Part shown: positions 26,205 through 35,563 of the stretch, in pieces
Position numbering within the stretch: the stretch's first letter is position 1
Layout: each line of letters starts with the position of its first letter
Assembly (NCBI RefSeq): GCF_001509475.1
Contig: NZ_LLZG01000254.1
Location: forward strand, 1-64,000
Direction: 5' to 3'
DNA from: Streptomyces regalis
GTDB lineage: Bacteria > Actinomycetota > Actinomycetes > Streptomycetales > Streptomycetaceae
DNA: 64,000 nt
Made by a program: the position numbers and the translations under genes
Notes under the pieces: generated by a model
Told to the model about the DNA's origin: nothing
The model's database searches: none
The model's input: only the letters and a program-made list of their open reading frames with translations

Positions 26205-28136
26205 CTATGAGGTGGTCAAGTCGTGTTCGCCGCGTCCGGGAACGACGTCGATGACCGCCGTGACCGGGCCTGTGCGGGTCGTCCCGGTGACTGTCACTTC
26301 ACCCGGCCTGTCGGTCGCGCCGGGTGGCAACGGCTGCCAGCGGACCGGGACACCGGTGATCGTGTTGTTGGCGGTGGTGAGCATGCGGATGGAGGAGGGC
26401 AGCTTCGGGGCGGCTCCCACCACGGTGGCGGTGTAGATGGTGTCCTGGAGGATGTGCTTGGCGCGGCTGGCGTTGAAGACGTTGATGGACGCGTGCGGCT
26501 CCCACGTGTTCGCCAGTCCGGGCACGGCCCGGAACATCGGCTGGTAGCCGGCCGGTTCCCATACCAGTGCCCCTGAACCTCGGTTGTCGACCACGTCGTT
26601 GGCGGCCTGGAACACCCTCCGGATCGCGTCCGCCTGCCCCTGAATCGTTCGCGGGTACGGCGAGTTGGGCAACGGCGAGCCGTCGCCGCCGGACGCGGGG
26701 TAGGCGGTTTCGGCGATGTCGATCTCGTAGCCGGGATAGGTGGTGGCCATGGTGTTCAGGTTGAGATCCAGCGCCTCGGGCGTACCGTGCCACTCCGGGT
26801 AGTACGAGATGGCCAGCACATCGGGGTTCTGTCCCTTTGCCTTCACCCGGGTGAGGAACTGATTCCAGAACTCCATGGTTTTGGCGAGCTTGTCCTTGTC
26901 GACGATCACGTGTATCTCGACCTTGGATGTCGGTGACGCGTCGCGTACGGCCTTGATCCCGGCTGCGGCCAGGGTGGTGAACCGGTCCCACGCCTGGTCG
27001 TAGAGCTTCTGCTCCGCAGGGTCGGCCGACCGCCAGTACTTCCACAGCAGGCCACCGCCGGGCTTGGACTGGTAGATATCGGCCTGGTCGACGAAATACG
27101 GCGGACTCGTCGTGCCGATGTGGGCCGCCTCGCTGCCGTACATGAAGCCATTGATGATCTCGTTGCCGACGGCCACCTTCTCCGGCGTGGTGCCCTGCCG
27201 GATCAGCCGCTTCAGATAGTCGGCGGTGAAGTCGTACACGGCATTGGACAGGTCCGCGAACTCCAGCTCGGCCCAGGCGCGTGGTTTGGGTTGCTTGCTC
27301 GGATCCGCCCAGGAGTCCGCGTAGTGGAAGTCGATCCCCAGGCCCATGCCCCGCTGCTCGATCCACTTGGCTGAGGCCAGTGAGCGCTCCGGACCCTGGC
27401 GCGGTATCGGCGTCGGTTGACCGGTGCTCTCGCTGCGCGGCTCGTTGAATATCCGCAGCCGGCTGTACTCGATGCCACGGTCCTTGGCCACGTCGAGCAG
27501 GTGTGGCCCGGCGCCGCGGTCTTCGGCCAGGGGGTCGACCCAGTACTGCTGGTCCTGGACGTCGTCCATCCAGGACAGATCGGCGCCGAGGGTGAGGTCG
27601 TCGCGCAGGTAGTTGAAGACCTGGAGCTCGCTGACACCTGCCCGGGCCCGGCCCGGCCCACCTGTGAACGTCAGCCGGACGAAGCGCGTTCCCGGCCGGG
27701 TGAACAGGTGCACTTCCCCTCGCGACACGGCTCGGTTGTGGGACCTGTCGGCGATGGCCTTCCACCGGCGACCGTCGGATGAAGCCTCGACGACGTACCG
27801 GTGGGCCACGCCACGGTCCGGGAAAAGCACCTTGACCTTACGCAGGTTGTCGTAGGTTCCACCGAGGTCGACGGTGAGCCACTGCCGGGCGCCGGCACTA
27901 CCGGGTTGCCAGGACGTCGTCGGGTCGCCGTCGATGGCCAGACGGGCGCTGGACGAGCTGGAGGCGGCCGTCGCCGAAGCCCAGGGCTTGGCAGCGATAT
28001 TGCTCTCGATCGGCTTGATGTCCGCGGTTCCGAAGGTCGCGTGGGCCGACTCGGGCACCATGAGTAGGTTCGCGGACACCATGGTGACCAACGTCGTCGC
28101 GACCGCGATGGCGCGGGGCAGACGCGTTCTGCTCAT
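26205..28136 (-). CDS. GH53 arabinogalactan endo-beta-1,4-galactanase with F5/8C (CBM32-like) domain
   Basis: A 643-residue secreted enzyme. Signal peptide LPRAIAVATTLVTMVSANLL; an F5/8 type C carbohydrate-binding domain at about residues 40-175 (ARLAIDGDPTTSWQ, RYVVEASSDGRRWKAI); the GH53 barrel from LTLGADLSWMDDVQ through HYADSWADPSKQPKPRAW, the acid/base VGNEI and the nucleophile segment IDIAETAYP; and a C-terminal Big_4-like domain (TTANNTITGVPVRWQPLPPG). It should cut beta-1,4-galactan, the side chain of rhamnogalacturonan I and type I arabinogalactan. It is the last gene of the transporter-lyase-GH43 operon, 90 bp after the GH43 gene. Confidence 0.9.
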   Translation of the reverse strand: MSRTRLPRAIAVATTLVTMVSANLLMVPESAHATFGTADIKPIESNIAAKPWASATAASSSSSARLAIDGDPTTSWQPGSAGARQWLTVDLGGTYDNLRKVKVLFPDRGVAHRYVVEASSDGRRWKAIADRSHNRAVSRGEVHLFTRPGTRFVRLTFTGGPGRARAGVSELQVFNYLRDDLTLGADLSWMDDVQDQQYWVDPLAEDRGAGPHLLDVAKDRGIEYSRLRIFNEPRSESTGQPTPIPRQGPERSLASAKWIEQRGMGLGIDFHYADSWADPSKQPKPRAWAELEFADLSNAVYDFTADYLKRLIRQGTTPEKVAVGNEIINGFMYGSEAAHIGTTSPPYFVDQADIYQSKPGGGLLWKYWRSADPAEQKLYDQAWDRFTTLAAAGIKAVRDASPTSKVEIHVIVDKDKLAKTMEFWNQFLTRVKAKGQNPDVLAISYYPEWHGTPEALDLNLNTMATTYPGYEIDIAETAYPASGGDGSPLPNSPYPRTIQGQADAIRRVFQAANDVVDNRGSGALVWEPAGYQPMFRAVPGLANTWEPHASINVFNASRAKHILQDTIYTATVVGAAPKLPSSIRMLTTANNTITGVPVRWQPLPPGATDRPGEVTVTGTTRTGPVTAVIDVVPGRGEHDLTTS

Positions 28137-28226
28137 GTCCTTCTCCTGACGATGTCACGTACGGGCGGCATGGGCTGTTACCTACGCTCTGCCGGTCGCA
28201 AAGACCGGCAGAGCACGGGATGTCAG

Positions 28227-30407
28227 TCAGCCGACATCGAGGTAGTCGACGTTGGGCAGTCCGGTTGCCGTGGTCGGATCCAGCCGGATGGTGTTGCTGC
28301 CGGCGTTCAGCGGGACCGTCACGGTCTTGGTCGTCCACGTCGTCCACGCGCCGGTGGACTCGAACGAAAGCGCCCCTGCCGTGGCTCCGTTGACGACGAG
28401 GTTCGCGGGCCTCGCACCGGTGGTGGCGCCATTGGCGAACCGGATCCCCAACGTCGCCGTACGGGCGGTCGCGGAGTTCACGGTGAACTCCGCGAAGGCC
28501 CCCACAGCGCTGTCGCCGTTGCAGAACCCGCTGCCGGAATAGCCGGCTTGATTCGAGTCGATCGTGCCCCGGCACTGTGCCGGAGCGGTCTCTGCCTCGT
28601 AACGCCCCGGAGGCGCTGGTGTGTCGGCAGAGGTCTTGACGAGTGAGAGCTGGTCGACGGTGACGCCGCCCGAACCCGACGCCCGCACGGTGACGGTGGC
28701 GGCCCCGCCGGACAGCTCGATGCCGGTGAGCTCGCGCTTGGCCCAGCCGCTCGACGACGGGATGCCGAGGGTGCGCTGGCTGCTGTTGGCGCCGGTGATC
28801 ACGACCTGTCCGGCGCTACCCCGAGCGTGCAGGGACAGGGTGTAGGTGCCTGCGGGCACCGACTCGATCCGCTGCTCGGCGCCGCCGCTGTTGCTCACCT
28901 GGAGGGCGAAGCGAGACCCGTTCACACCACCGTTGACGTTGGTCACCGAACCGCCGAGGTTCCGCCATCCCCGTACGCTGGAGACGATGACGCGGTCGGC
29001 CTGGATGTCGGGGTTGAGGATGTAGTTGTTCGCCGGCCCGACGCGCCACTCCCCGGTCGTGGCGTTGAACTGCCACTGGCTCACCGAGTGGAACTGCGGC
29101 CGTGCGCCGGTCTTGGTGATCGGCACCCACTGGTTGTACCCGATGCCGTTCCAGGCGAAGTCGGCCCAGCGGTCGCCGGCGTAGAGCACCGTGTTCTGCT
29201 TGGTGCCCTTGACCGTCACGAAGAACCCGGTCTGGGTCACGTGGCTGTAGTCCATCTCGGTGCCGGCAAGGACGTACTCGCTGCTGTAGGAGCCCTGGAC
29301 GTTGCTGCTGGTCGACTCATTGACGTAGTTGACAGAGGTGTTCCAGCCGTGCAGGTCCGACGCCGCGTGGTAGTACCTGCCGTCGAGCTTGAACATGGCG
29401 TTGCCCTCGCGACCGGCACCGCTGCGGATCTGCACGCCTGGCTCGATCCGCAGCGAGTCGGACTCCCGGAACTTGGCCACGAAGCCGCGCGACCGTCCTT
29501 CGCGGTTGGAGAAGATCAGGTAGTCCTTGCCGTCCTCGTCGGTGAACACGGTCTGGTCTCCGGTGCCGGTCGTCGGCGAGTTGGTGATCTGGGTCTGGAA
29601 GTAGCCGTAGTCGAAGGTGTCGGTGGGTGAGTCGCCCTGCAGCAGCAGGACACCGTGCCCGCCTCCGACGTAGGCCTGGGTGGCGAGCACGTACTTGCCG
29701 GTGTTCTCGTTGTACGAGACCCCGAGCCGCCCGACCCATCCCGCCTGACCGAGGGTGGCCCCGTTGTTGATCTTGGTCGAGCGCGTCGCGACGTTGTTCT
29801 CGAACTTCCAGTTCACCAGGTCCTTGGACGAGTACACGGGGACCGAGACGAAGCTGACGTTGCCGTCGTACTTCTTCGTCGGATTGGCCCGGTAGAGCTC
29901 GGCACCGGTGTAGTGCACGCCGTACCAGTAGTAGGTGTCACCGAACTTGAAGACCCCACCGCCCTGCGAATAGATGGGGTTGCCGCTGGTGTCGTTCCAG
30001 AAGGTGTTGTTCGTGATGGTCTGGAACGTGCCCTTGTCGGCGGCCTTCAGATCGCCGGCGGCGGTCATCAGCGCCGTCTTCGCGTCGGCGACGTCCGACG
30101 TGGTGGCCGAGGAGTCGTCGGCGACCTCGGCCGCGGCGGTCAGCGCCTTGGCGAAGGGCTTCCAGGAGTCAGCCGTGTACTTGGTCGGAGTGCGCGTCTG
30201 GTAGTCGGACACCAGGTATTCGAGGCCGCGATCCACCACCGGTCCAGCAGCGGCCCCCTGGTCCTGGAGCTCCGTTGCCTGTGTCTGTGTTGCAGGTGTC
30301 TCCGCCGCGGCGGTGCTCGCCGAGAGCGGTGCCGCCAACGCCACGGACAACAGGGTGGCGGCGGCTAACTTCCAGTACTTGGAGACGACACGCGATCTTT
30401 GTTTCAA
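28227..30407 (-). CDS. GH43 galactanase/arabinanase-type glycosidase with CBM35-like C-terminus
   Basis: A 726-residue secreted protein. I start at TTG 30407: GGAAGG lies 7 bases before it and the product then opens KQRSRVVSKYWKLAAATLL, a clean signal peptide; an ATG six codons earlier has no ribosome binding site. After a helical spacer the GH43 five-bladed propeller begins (NPIYSQGGGVFKFGDTYYWY) with VPVYSSKDLVNWKFENN and QTVFTDEDGKDYLIFSN. Then follow a galactose-binding-like beta-sandwich and a C-terminal CBM35-type domain (YEAETAPAQCRGTIDSNQAG to IRLDPTTATGLPNVDYLDVG). The combination resembles exo-beta-1,3-galactanases (GH43 subfamily 24), which fits the neighbouring GH53 enzymes. The PL9-type lyase gene ends 4 bp upstream. 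Confidence 0.85.
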   Translation of the reverse strand: MKQRSRVVSKYWKLAAATLLSVALAAPLSASTAAAETPATQTQATELQDQGAAAGPVVDRGLEYLVSDYQTRTPTKYTADSWKPFAKALTAAAEVADDSSATTSDVADAKTALMTAAGDLKAADKGTFQTITNNTFWNDTSGNPIYSQGGGVFKFGDTYYWYGVHYTGAELYRANPTKKYDGNVSFVSVPVYSSKDLVNWKFENNVATRSTKINNGATLGQAGWVGRLGVSYNENTGKYVLATQAYVGGGHGVLLLQGDSPTDTFDYGYFQTQITNSPTTGTGDQTVFTDEDGKDYLIFSNREGRSRGFVAKFRESDSLRIEPGVQIRSGAGREGNAMFKLDGRYYHAASDLHGWNTSVNYVNESTSSNVQGSYSSEYVLAGTEMDYSHVTQTGFFVTVKGTKQNTVLYAGDRWADFAWNGIGYNQWVPITKTGARPQFHSVSQWQFNATTGEWRVGPANNYILNPDIQADRVIVSSVRGWRNLGGSVTNVNGGVNGSRFALQVSNSGGAEQRIESVPAGTYTLSLHARGSAGQVVITGANSSQRTLGIPSSSGWAKRELTGIELSGGAATVTVRASGSGGVTVDQLSLVKTSADTPAPPGRYEAETAPAQCRGTIDSNQAGYSGSGFCNGDSAVGAFAEFTVNSATARTATLGIRFANGATTGARPANLVVNGATAGALSFESTGAWTTWTTKTVTVPLNAGSNTIRLDPTTATGLPNVDYLDVG

Positions 30408-30411
30408 GAGG

Positions 30412-31761
30412 TCACCTTCCGTCATTCTCAAAGGCGCCGAGATCCGGCGCACTTCCGTTGAAGGGCAGTCCCACGTCGGTGCCCTTGTCGATCAGGGCAC
30501 TGGTCGCTGCGAGACGCAGGTGGGGCAGCACGGGCAGATTCCCGTCGGTCTGGCGGGGCGCGTCCCAGCCGGACGTCGACACGCTCCGGAACTGGGAGTC
30601 AGACAGGGGGACGCCGAGGTTCCAGGTGTTGTACGCGGTGTTCGTGCCGCTCATGTTCGACGTCGCCGTTCCGGTGTAGGCGATGTTGTTGCGCAGGGTG
30701 CCCCGGCCGACGGCGGCGCCGCGCGAGTCGATTCCCAGCATGTTGAAGTTGGGGTGGTTTCCGTAGCCGGTGTTGTTGAAGAAGTCGTTGGCCACCGGGT
30801 GGTGGTTGGCGTAGAAGCCGGCCGCTTTGTTGAGGAACGCCACCGAGTAGCGGACGGTGTGCTTCGGCGCGTTGGCCTCGTAGTCGCCCCCGTAGCCGCC
30901 GGACTTGAAGCCGGCTCCGTTGCCGGAGGGCGTCGTCGTCCCCGGCACGTACCCGTTGCGCCAGGCCCACGAGTTCTCGATGATCACGGGCGAGTAGGTG
31001 GAGATGAGGTCGAACCCGTCATCGGCGTTCCACCACGCGCGGCAACCCCGGAACACGTTCGCGGGGCGGCCGGCCGGCGTGTAGTGCGAACCGAACCCGT
31101 CGGCGTTCTCGCCGGGCCCGTCGTTGCTGCGCAGGTCGTAGTTGTCATGCGCGTCCGAGTTGAGGACGAGGTTGCCGCCCCCGCCGCTGATGAACAGGCC
31201 GGTACCCATGTGGTGGTGGGTGTTGATCTGCTCGAAGACGTCGTTGCTGCCGGAAACCCAGATCCCCCAGGACTCGGCGTTGCGGTTGTTGTTCTGGGGA
31301 ACCCCCTTGACTTCCAGTCCTTTGAGGTGGATCCAGCTGCCGGTGACGCTGAAGCCCTTGATGCGGCAGTTGTCCGTCATCCGCGAGAAGTCGAAGACCG
31401 GTTTCTCGCCCGGCTGGGCCCAGTACCGGATCGGGTTGCCCGAGCTGCCGCTCTTGTTGAGGGTGATCGCGTCGACCTTGGCGGTCTGGCTCGAACAGGC
31501 GCTGTTCGCACGGGTGTAGGCGTAGGTGCCGCCCCGGAAGTAGACCGTGTCGCCCGCCGTGGCGACGGCCTGTGCACGGGCGATCGATGCCCACGGGGCG
31601 GCCTGCGTGCCTGCCGCGCCGTCGTTCCCGTTCGGGGCGACGTAGTAGGTGTTTCCGGTCGTCGCGGCGCTCGCGGACGCCGAGCCGGGGGCCATGGCGA
31701 CGGAACTCGCCGTGACCACCGAGAGCAGGAGGGCAGGGGTGCCGAACTTCGCGGTTCTCAC
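30412..31761 (-). CDS. PL9-type pectate/rhamnogalacturonan lyase (right-handed beta-helix)
   Basis: A 449-residue secreted beta-helix protein. GTG 31761 is preceded by CGGGAGATGACGCT and gives the signal peptide TPALLLSVVTASSVAMAP. The mature protein opens TYYVAPNGNDGAAGTQAAPW, the standard start of PL9-like polysaccharide lyases, and carries the PL9 signature DGPGENADGFGSH and WWNADDGFDLISTY, whose Asp residues bind calcium beside the catalytic Lys. It should cleave polygalacturonate or rhamnogalacturonan by beta-elimination outside the cell. It lies between the ABC permease genes and the GH43 gene in one operon. Confidence 0.87.
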   Translation of the reverse strand: MRTAKFGTPALLLSVVTASSVAMAPGSASASAATTGNTYYVAPNGNDGAAGTQAAPWASIARAQAVATAGDTVYFRGGTYAYTRANSACSSQTAKVDAITLNKSGSSGNPIRYWAQPGEKPVFDFSRMTDNCRIKGFSVTGSWIHLKGLEVKGVPQNNNRNAESWGIWVSGSNDVFEQINTHHHMGTGLFISGGGGNLVLNSDAHDNYDLRSNDGPGENADGFGSHYTPAGRPANVFRGCRAWWNADDGFDLISTYSPVIIENSWAWRNGYVPGTTTPSGNGAGFKSGGYGGDYEANAPKHTVRYSVAFLNKAAGFYANHHPVANDFFNNTGYGNHPNFNMLGIDSRGAAVGRGTLRNNIAYTGTATSNMSGTNTAYNTWNLGVPLSDSQFRSVSTSGWDAPRQTDGNLPVLPHLRLAATSALIDKGTDVGLPFNGSAPDLGAFENDGR

Positions 31762-31877
31762 AGCGTCATCTCCCGAGTCAGGTGATTTCCCGTGCGGCAG
31801 TAGGGCTCGTGCCTGCCTGAAGAACTCGGCGCAGGCGAAAGCTGCTTTTCGAGGGGTGGGACCACGCGCGTGTTTCT

Positions 31878-32714
31878 TCAGAACTTCATGGCGCCGGCGG
31901 CCAGGTTGGCGATGAAGTGGCGCGAGCCGATCAGGAAGACCCCGATCAGCGGGATCACTGACATGAGTGCTCCGGCGATGACCATCGACTGGTCGGTGGT
32001 GTAGATGCCGTTCAGCTGCTGCACGGCCACCTGCAGTGTCACCTTGCCCGGGTCGGTCATCACGATCAGTGGCCACAGGTAGTCGTTCCAGATGTGGAAG
32101 AAGGTGAAGATCCCCAGGAAAGCCAGCCCCGGGCGGAGCACCGGCAGCCCCACCGTCCACCACTGGCGGAAGAACCCGGCCCCGTCGACCCTCGAGGCCT
32201 GGATCAGCTCGTCGGCGATCGCCCCCTGCGCGTACTGGCGCATCCAGAAGATCCCGAACGCGTTGGCCGCACCGGGAATGATCAGTGCCTTGAGCGAGCC
32301 GACCCAGCCGAGCCAGGCCAGGGTGACGAACTGCGGCACCAGCGCCAGCTGCATCGGAATCATGAAGGTGGCCAGCACGACCCAGAACAGCACTCTGCGC
32401 CCGGGGAAGTCGTATTTGGCGAAGGCGAAGGCGGCCAGCGAGTCGAAGAGCAGCACCAGGAACGTCACGGATGTGGCGGCCACGACGGTGATGCCCATCG
32501 ACCCCCAGAAGTCGATCCCGTCGAACACCTTGTTCATGTTCTCCCACAGGTGGGATCCCGGGATCAGCTTGGGCGGGTAGGCGAAGATGTCCCCGGTTGT
32601 GTTCGAGGCCATCACGAACATCCAGTAGAACGGGAAGACCGTGATCAGCACGCCCAGCAGGAGTACGGCGTGGCCCACGGTGGTCCGCGACCGGGCGGCG
32701 TTCTCAGCGCGCAC
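31878..32714 (-). CDS. Sugar ABC transporter permease, MalG/UgpE type
   Basis: A 278-residue inner-membrane protein with six predicted hydrophobic spans (first AVLLLGVLITVFPFYWMFVM). The cytoplasmic coupling loop DELIQASRVDGAGFFRQWWT is the EAA motif contacting the ATPase. It starts at GTG 32714, overlapping the stop of the MalF-type gene by 11 bp. Together with its neighbours it forms a CUT1 oligosaccharide importer, presumably for galacto- or pectic oligosaccharides released by the co-transcribed enzymes. No ATPase gene is present. Confidence 0.93.
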   Translation of the reverse strand: MRAENAARSRTTVGHAVLLLGVLITVFPFYWMFVMASNTTGDIFAYPPKLIPGSHLWENMNKVFDGIDFWGSMGITVVAATSVTFLVLLFDSLAAFAFAKYDFPGRRVLFWVVLATFMIPMQLALVPQFVTLAWLGWVGSLKALIIPGAANAFGIFWMRQYAQGAIADELIQASRVDGAGFFRQWWTVGLPVLRPGLAFLGIFTFFHIWNDYLWPLIVMTDPGKVTLQVAVQQLNGIYTTDQSMVIAGALMSVIPLIGVFLIGSRHFIANLAAGAMKF

Positions 32715-33720
32715 GGGACTTCCCCTTCCGCTTGCCGGTGCCGATCGCGTCCTCGTCCCGGCCGCCGATCAGCCGCCAGTTGATGACGGAGAACACCGCG
32801 ATCAGGAGGAACAGCGCCCAGCCGACGGCAGCGCCGTAGCCGAACCGGTTGAAGACGAACGCCTGCTGGTACAGGTAGAGCACGATGGTGGTGGCCTCGC
32901 CGCCGGGCCCGCCGACGTTCCCGTTGTCGTCCACCGGGAACAGCACCTGCGGCTCTGTGAACAGTTGCAGCCCGCCGATGGTGGAGGTGACGGCGACGAA
33001 CAGGATCACCGGGCGGAGCATCGGGATGGTGATCCGGAAGAAGGTCTGGCGATTGTCGGCGCCGTCGACCTTGGCCGCCTCGAACACGTCGCTGGAGATG
33101 GCCTGCAGGCCGGCCAGGCAGATGATGGCGTTGTAGCCGACCCACCGCCAGATGGTGATCGCCGCCACGGAGACCTTCATCGCCCACGGGTCGGACAGCC
33201 AGCCGACCTCGCCGGCGCTGATCGCCCGCAGCGCGCTGTTGAGCAGCCCGGAGCTGTCGCTGAAGACGGAGCCGAGCACCAGGGTCATCGCCACGATCGA
33301 GGTGACGTTCGGGACGAAGTAGGCCACCCGGTAGAACGCCTTGAACCGCACCGTGGTGTGCAGGGCGTAGGCGATGACCAGCGCCAGGAAGACCATCGGG
33401 ACGGTGGACAGGATCCAGATGACCAGGGTGTTGCCGATCGACTGCCAGAAGTCGGAGTCGGTCACCAGGTACGCGTAGTTCTCCCAGCCGATCGGCCGCG
33501 TCTCTCCGATGCCGTCCCACGACATGAATGACAGGTAGATGGAGAAGCCGACCGGGAAGACGCCGAATACGGCGAAGAGGAGGAAGAACGGGGAGACCGC
33601 CGTGTACATCGGCCAGTAGCGGCGCCAGCCTGGCAGCGGCCTGGACCCGTCCGGTGGCGGCTTGGCGGTCCTCCCGCGCCGCTCGACGGTCTTCCCGCGC
33701 AGCGCATCGGCGAGGCCCAT
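32704..33720 (-). CDS. Sugar ABC transporter permease, MalF/UgpA type
   Basis: A 338-residue membrane protein. Hydrophobic spans start with PMYTAVSPFFLLFAVFGVFP; the EAA loop reads DVFEAAKVDGADNRQTFFRI. The ATG (33718-33720) directly abuts the stop codon of the binding-protein gene (TGA-ATG, no spacer), so expression is coupled. Partner of the MalG-type permease downstream. Confidence 0.93.
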   Translation of the reverse strand: MGLADALRGKTVERRGRTAKPPPDGSRPLPGWRRYWPMYTAVSPFFLLFAVFGVFPVGFSIYLSFMSWDGIGETRPIGWENYAYLVTDSDFWQSIGNTLVIWILSTVPMVFLALVIAYALHTTVRFKAFYRVAYFVPNVTSIVAMTLVLGSVFSDSSGLLNSALRAISAGEVGWLSDPWAMKVSVAAITIWRWVGYNAIICLAGLQAISSDVFEAAKVDGADNRQTFFRITIPMLRPVILFVAVTSTIGGLQLFTEPQVLFPVDDNGNVGGPGGEATTIVLYLYQQAFVFNRFGYGAAVGWALFLLIAVFSVINWRLIGGRDEDAIGTGKRKGKSRAR

Positions 33721-35004
33721 TCAGATCGCCCCCTCGCGGATGAGTTCACGCTCGATGGTGTTCTGGGCGTCCCTCCATGCCGTGTCGACGTTCTTGCCGG
33801 ACTCCACGTTGGCGAGCTCGGCGGCGAAGACGGGGTCCATCACCCGGTCGTACGGGCTCTTGTTGACGGTCCTGACCTGCCGCGCCGACGGTCCGAACAC
33901 CTCGATGGTGCGCTGTCCGCCGTAGAAGGGCCGGGACTCACGCATCTCCGGCCTCGTGAAGGAGTGCGGGGAGGACGGGAACAGCGACATCTCCGTGAAC
34001 GCCTTGACCTGGTTCTCAGGAGACTGCAGCCAGGTGATGAACTTGTAGGCCGCCTCGGGGTTCTTGGAGTACTTGGTGATCGCCAGGAAGGACCCGCCGA
34101 CGTTGCCGGAGCCGCCGGGCGGGTCGGCCACCCGCCACTTGCCCCCGGTCTTCGGCGCGGCCGACTCCGGGAAGGCGAGGCCCCACCACACCGCGCCGAT
34201 GCCGACCGGCTGGCGGCCACTGGTGATCACTCCGTACAAGTCGGGGGAGCCCTCCGGGGCGCCGGCCGACAGGCCCTCCCTGCCGATCCGGTAGGCCAGT
34301 TCGAATGCCTCGCGCAGTTCGTCTCTGTCACCGATGTACCGGCCGTCCTCGGTCATGAACTTGCTGCCCAGCTGGCCCAGCCGGATGCTCCAGACGTGGC
34401 GGATGTTGGGGCAGATCACCGCGCGCTCCTGGGACCTCCGCAATTCCTTGCCCAGGGCGATGAAGCCGTCCCAGTCCGGGGCCCGGGCGGCGAGCTCCTT
34501 CGGGTCGGTGGTGATCCCGGCTTCCTGAAGCAGGTCGGCGCGGTAGAACAGCCCGGTGGGGCCGGTGTCCATGGGGAACGCGATCATCCGGCCCTCGGGC
34601 GTGATGCACTCGCTCCACTTCCAGTCCAGGTACCGGCTCTTCAGCTCGGCCGCGCCGAAGGCGTTGAGGTCGACGAACATGTCCTGGTTGGGGAAGTAGG
34701 TGGCCACGTCGGAGTTGATGCCGATGATGTCCGGCACCAGAGACTTGCCGGCGAGCGCGGTACGCACCTTGGTGTTGAAATGGCCGCCGATGTTGGTGCG
34801 GCTGAGTTTGAAGCCCTGGGCCCCGGGAATGCCCTTCGTCTCCGCCCGGGCGACCAGCTCGTCGCTCACCGACCGGTCCCAGGTCCACAGAGTGATCTCA
34901 TCCGGGTCGCCGAGCGAGCGCTGCGACCCGCAGCCGGCCGGCCCGAACCCTCCGGCGGCCGATCCGGCGCCCAGCGCCAGAAACCGTCTTCGTGACACTG
35001 CCAT
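33721..35004 (-). CDS. Extracellular solute-binding lipoprotein of the pectic-oligosaccharide ABC importer
   Basis: A 427-residue family 1 (CUT1) solute-binding protein. The N-terminus SRRRFLALGAGSAAGGFGPA followed by GCGS combines a Tat-type twin arginine with a lipobox Cys, so it is probably a Tat-exported lipoprotein. The mature part has the usual two-lobe binding-protein pattern (TLWTWDRSVSDELV, LVPDIIGINSDVATYFPNQD, SFLAITKYSKNPEAAYKFI). ATG 35004 gives the best signal sequence; GGAAGGTGG lies rather far upstream, so a GTG a few codons earlier is possible. First gene of the minus-strand operon that continues through permeases, PL9, GH43 and GH53 genes. Confidence 0.9.
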   Translation of the reverse strand: MAVSRRRFLALGAGSAAGGFGPAGCGSQRSLGDPDEITLWTWDRSVSDELVARAETKGIPGAQGFKLSRTNIGGHFNTKVRTALAGKSLVPDIIGINSDVATYFPNQDMFVDLNAFGAAELKSRYLDWKWSECITPEGRMIAFPMDTGPTGLFYRADLLQEAGITTDPKELAARAPDWDGFIALGKELRRSQERAVICPNIRHVWSIRLGQLGSKFMTEDGRYIGDRDELREAFELAYRIGREGLSAGAPEGSPDLYGVITSGRQPVGIGAVWWGLAFPESAAPKTGGKWRVADPPGGSGNVGGSFLAITKYSKNPEAAYKFITWLQSPENQVKAFTEMSLFPSSPHSFTRPEMRESRPFYGGQRTIEVFGPSARQVRTVNKSPYDRVMDPVFAAELANVESGKNVDTAWRDAQNTIERELIREGAI

Positions 35005-35124
35005 GGACGCGTGTACCACCTTCCGAGCGAGCGGCCCACCCCCTGATCGCTCAGGCGGTGGCCGAACAGACATCGCGAACGGCTGCTCTGGTTGAACGGG
35101 GGGCGGCGTGCTTGAGGAGGCTCG

Positions 35125-35460
35125 GCACCGCCGCCGACACGCTGCACACATCGCTGCCCACGAGCGCCGGTGCGGACCTCATGGCCCACAGGACGAAGTG
35201 GCCGCGCAGCTCCGTGTCCGTAAGCCCGGGCGGCCGACCTCCGGCATGCCCCGGCCGTTGATTTCGGTGATCCACGCGAACGCGGCCACTGTGGTCGCCG
35301 ATGATGGCCTTGGGCGAGCACCAGTCGTACGTGAGGCAGCCCAGGCCCGAAGCGGCGAACTGGCGGGCGTCCTGCGTGTGCCCGGTCGCACCCTCGCCCC
35401 GGCCTCCTTCTTCGTCGCACGCCGCGGCCTGGTCGGAGCCAAGCCGTTTCCGTACGCCAT
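35125..35460 (-). pseudogene. GH27 alpha-galactosidase remnant with internal deletions
   Basis: Three separated pieces of a GH27 enzyme are legible on the minus strand. Near 35460-35430 the start reads MAYGNGLAPT, the opening that precedes the family's PPMGWNSWN. Near 35330 the piece LGCLTYDWCSPKAI is the strand carrying the Y-D-W-C-S-P-K motif around the nucleophile region. From about 35230 GLTDTELRGHFVLWAMRSAP and ALVGSDV correspond to the M-T-D-T-E-Y-R-x-H-F-S-L-W-A-M segment. The stretches between are lost and frames change. An intact enzyme would have removed alpha-galactose caps. Confidence 0.65.
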
Positions 35461-35563
35461 CGTCAGGTTCAGGTAGGGACGACTGCGTCCTCGGTCTGCT
35501 GCACCGCCGTCGTTGAGGTCACCCGCGAACCGACCGGCATCGGTTCGCGCCCACCGCCGCGTG

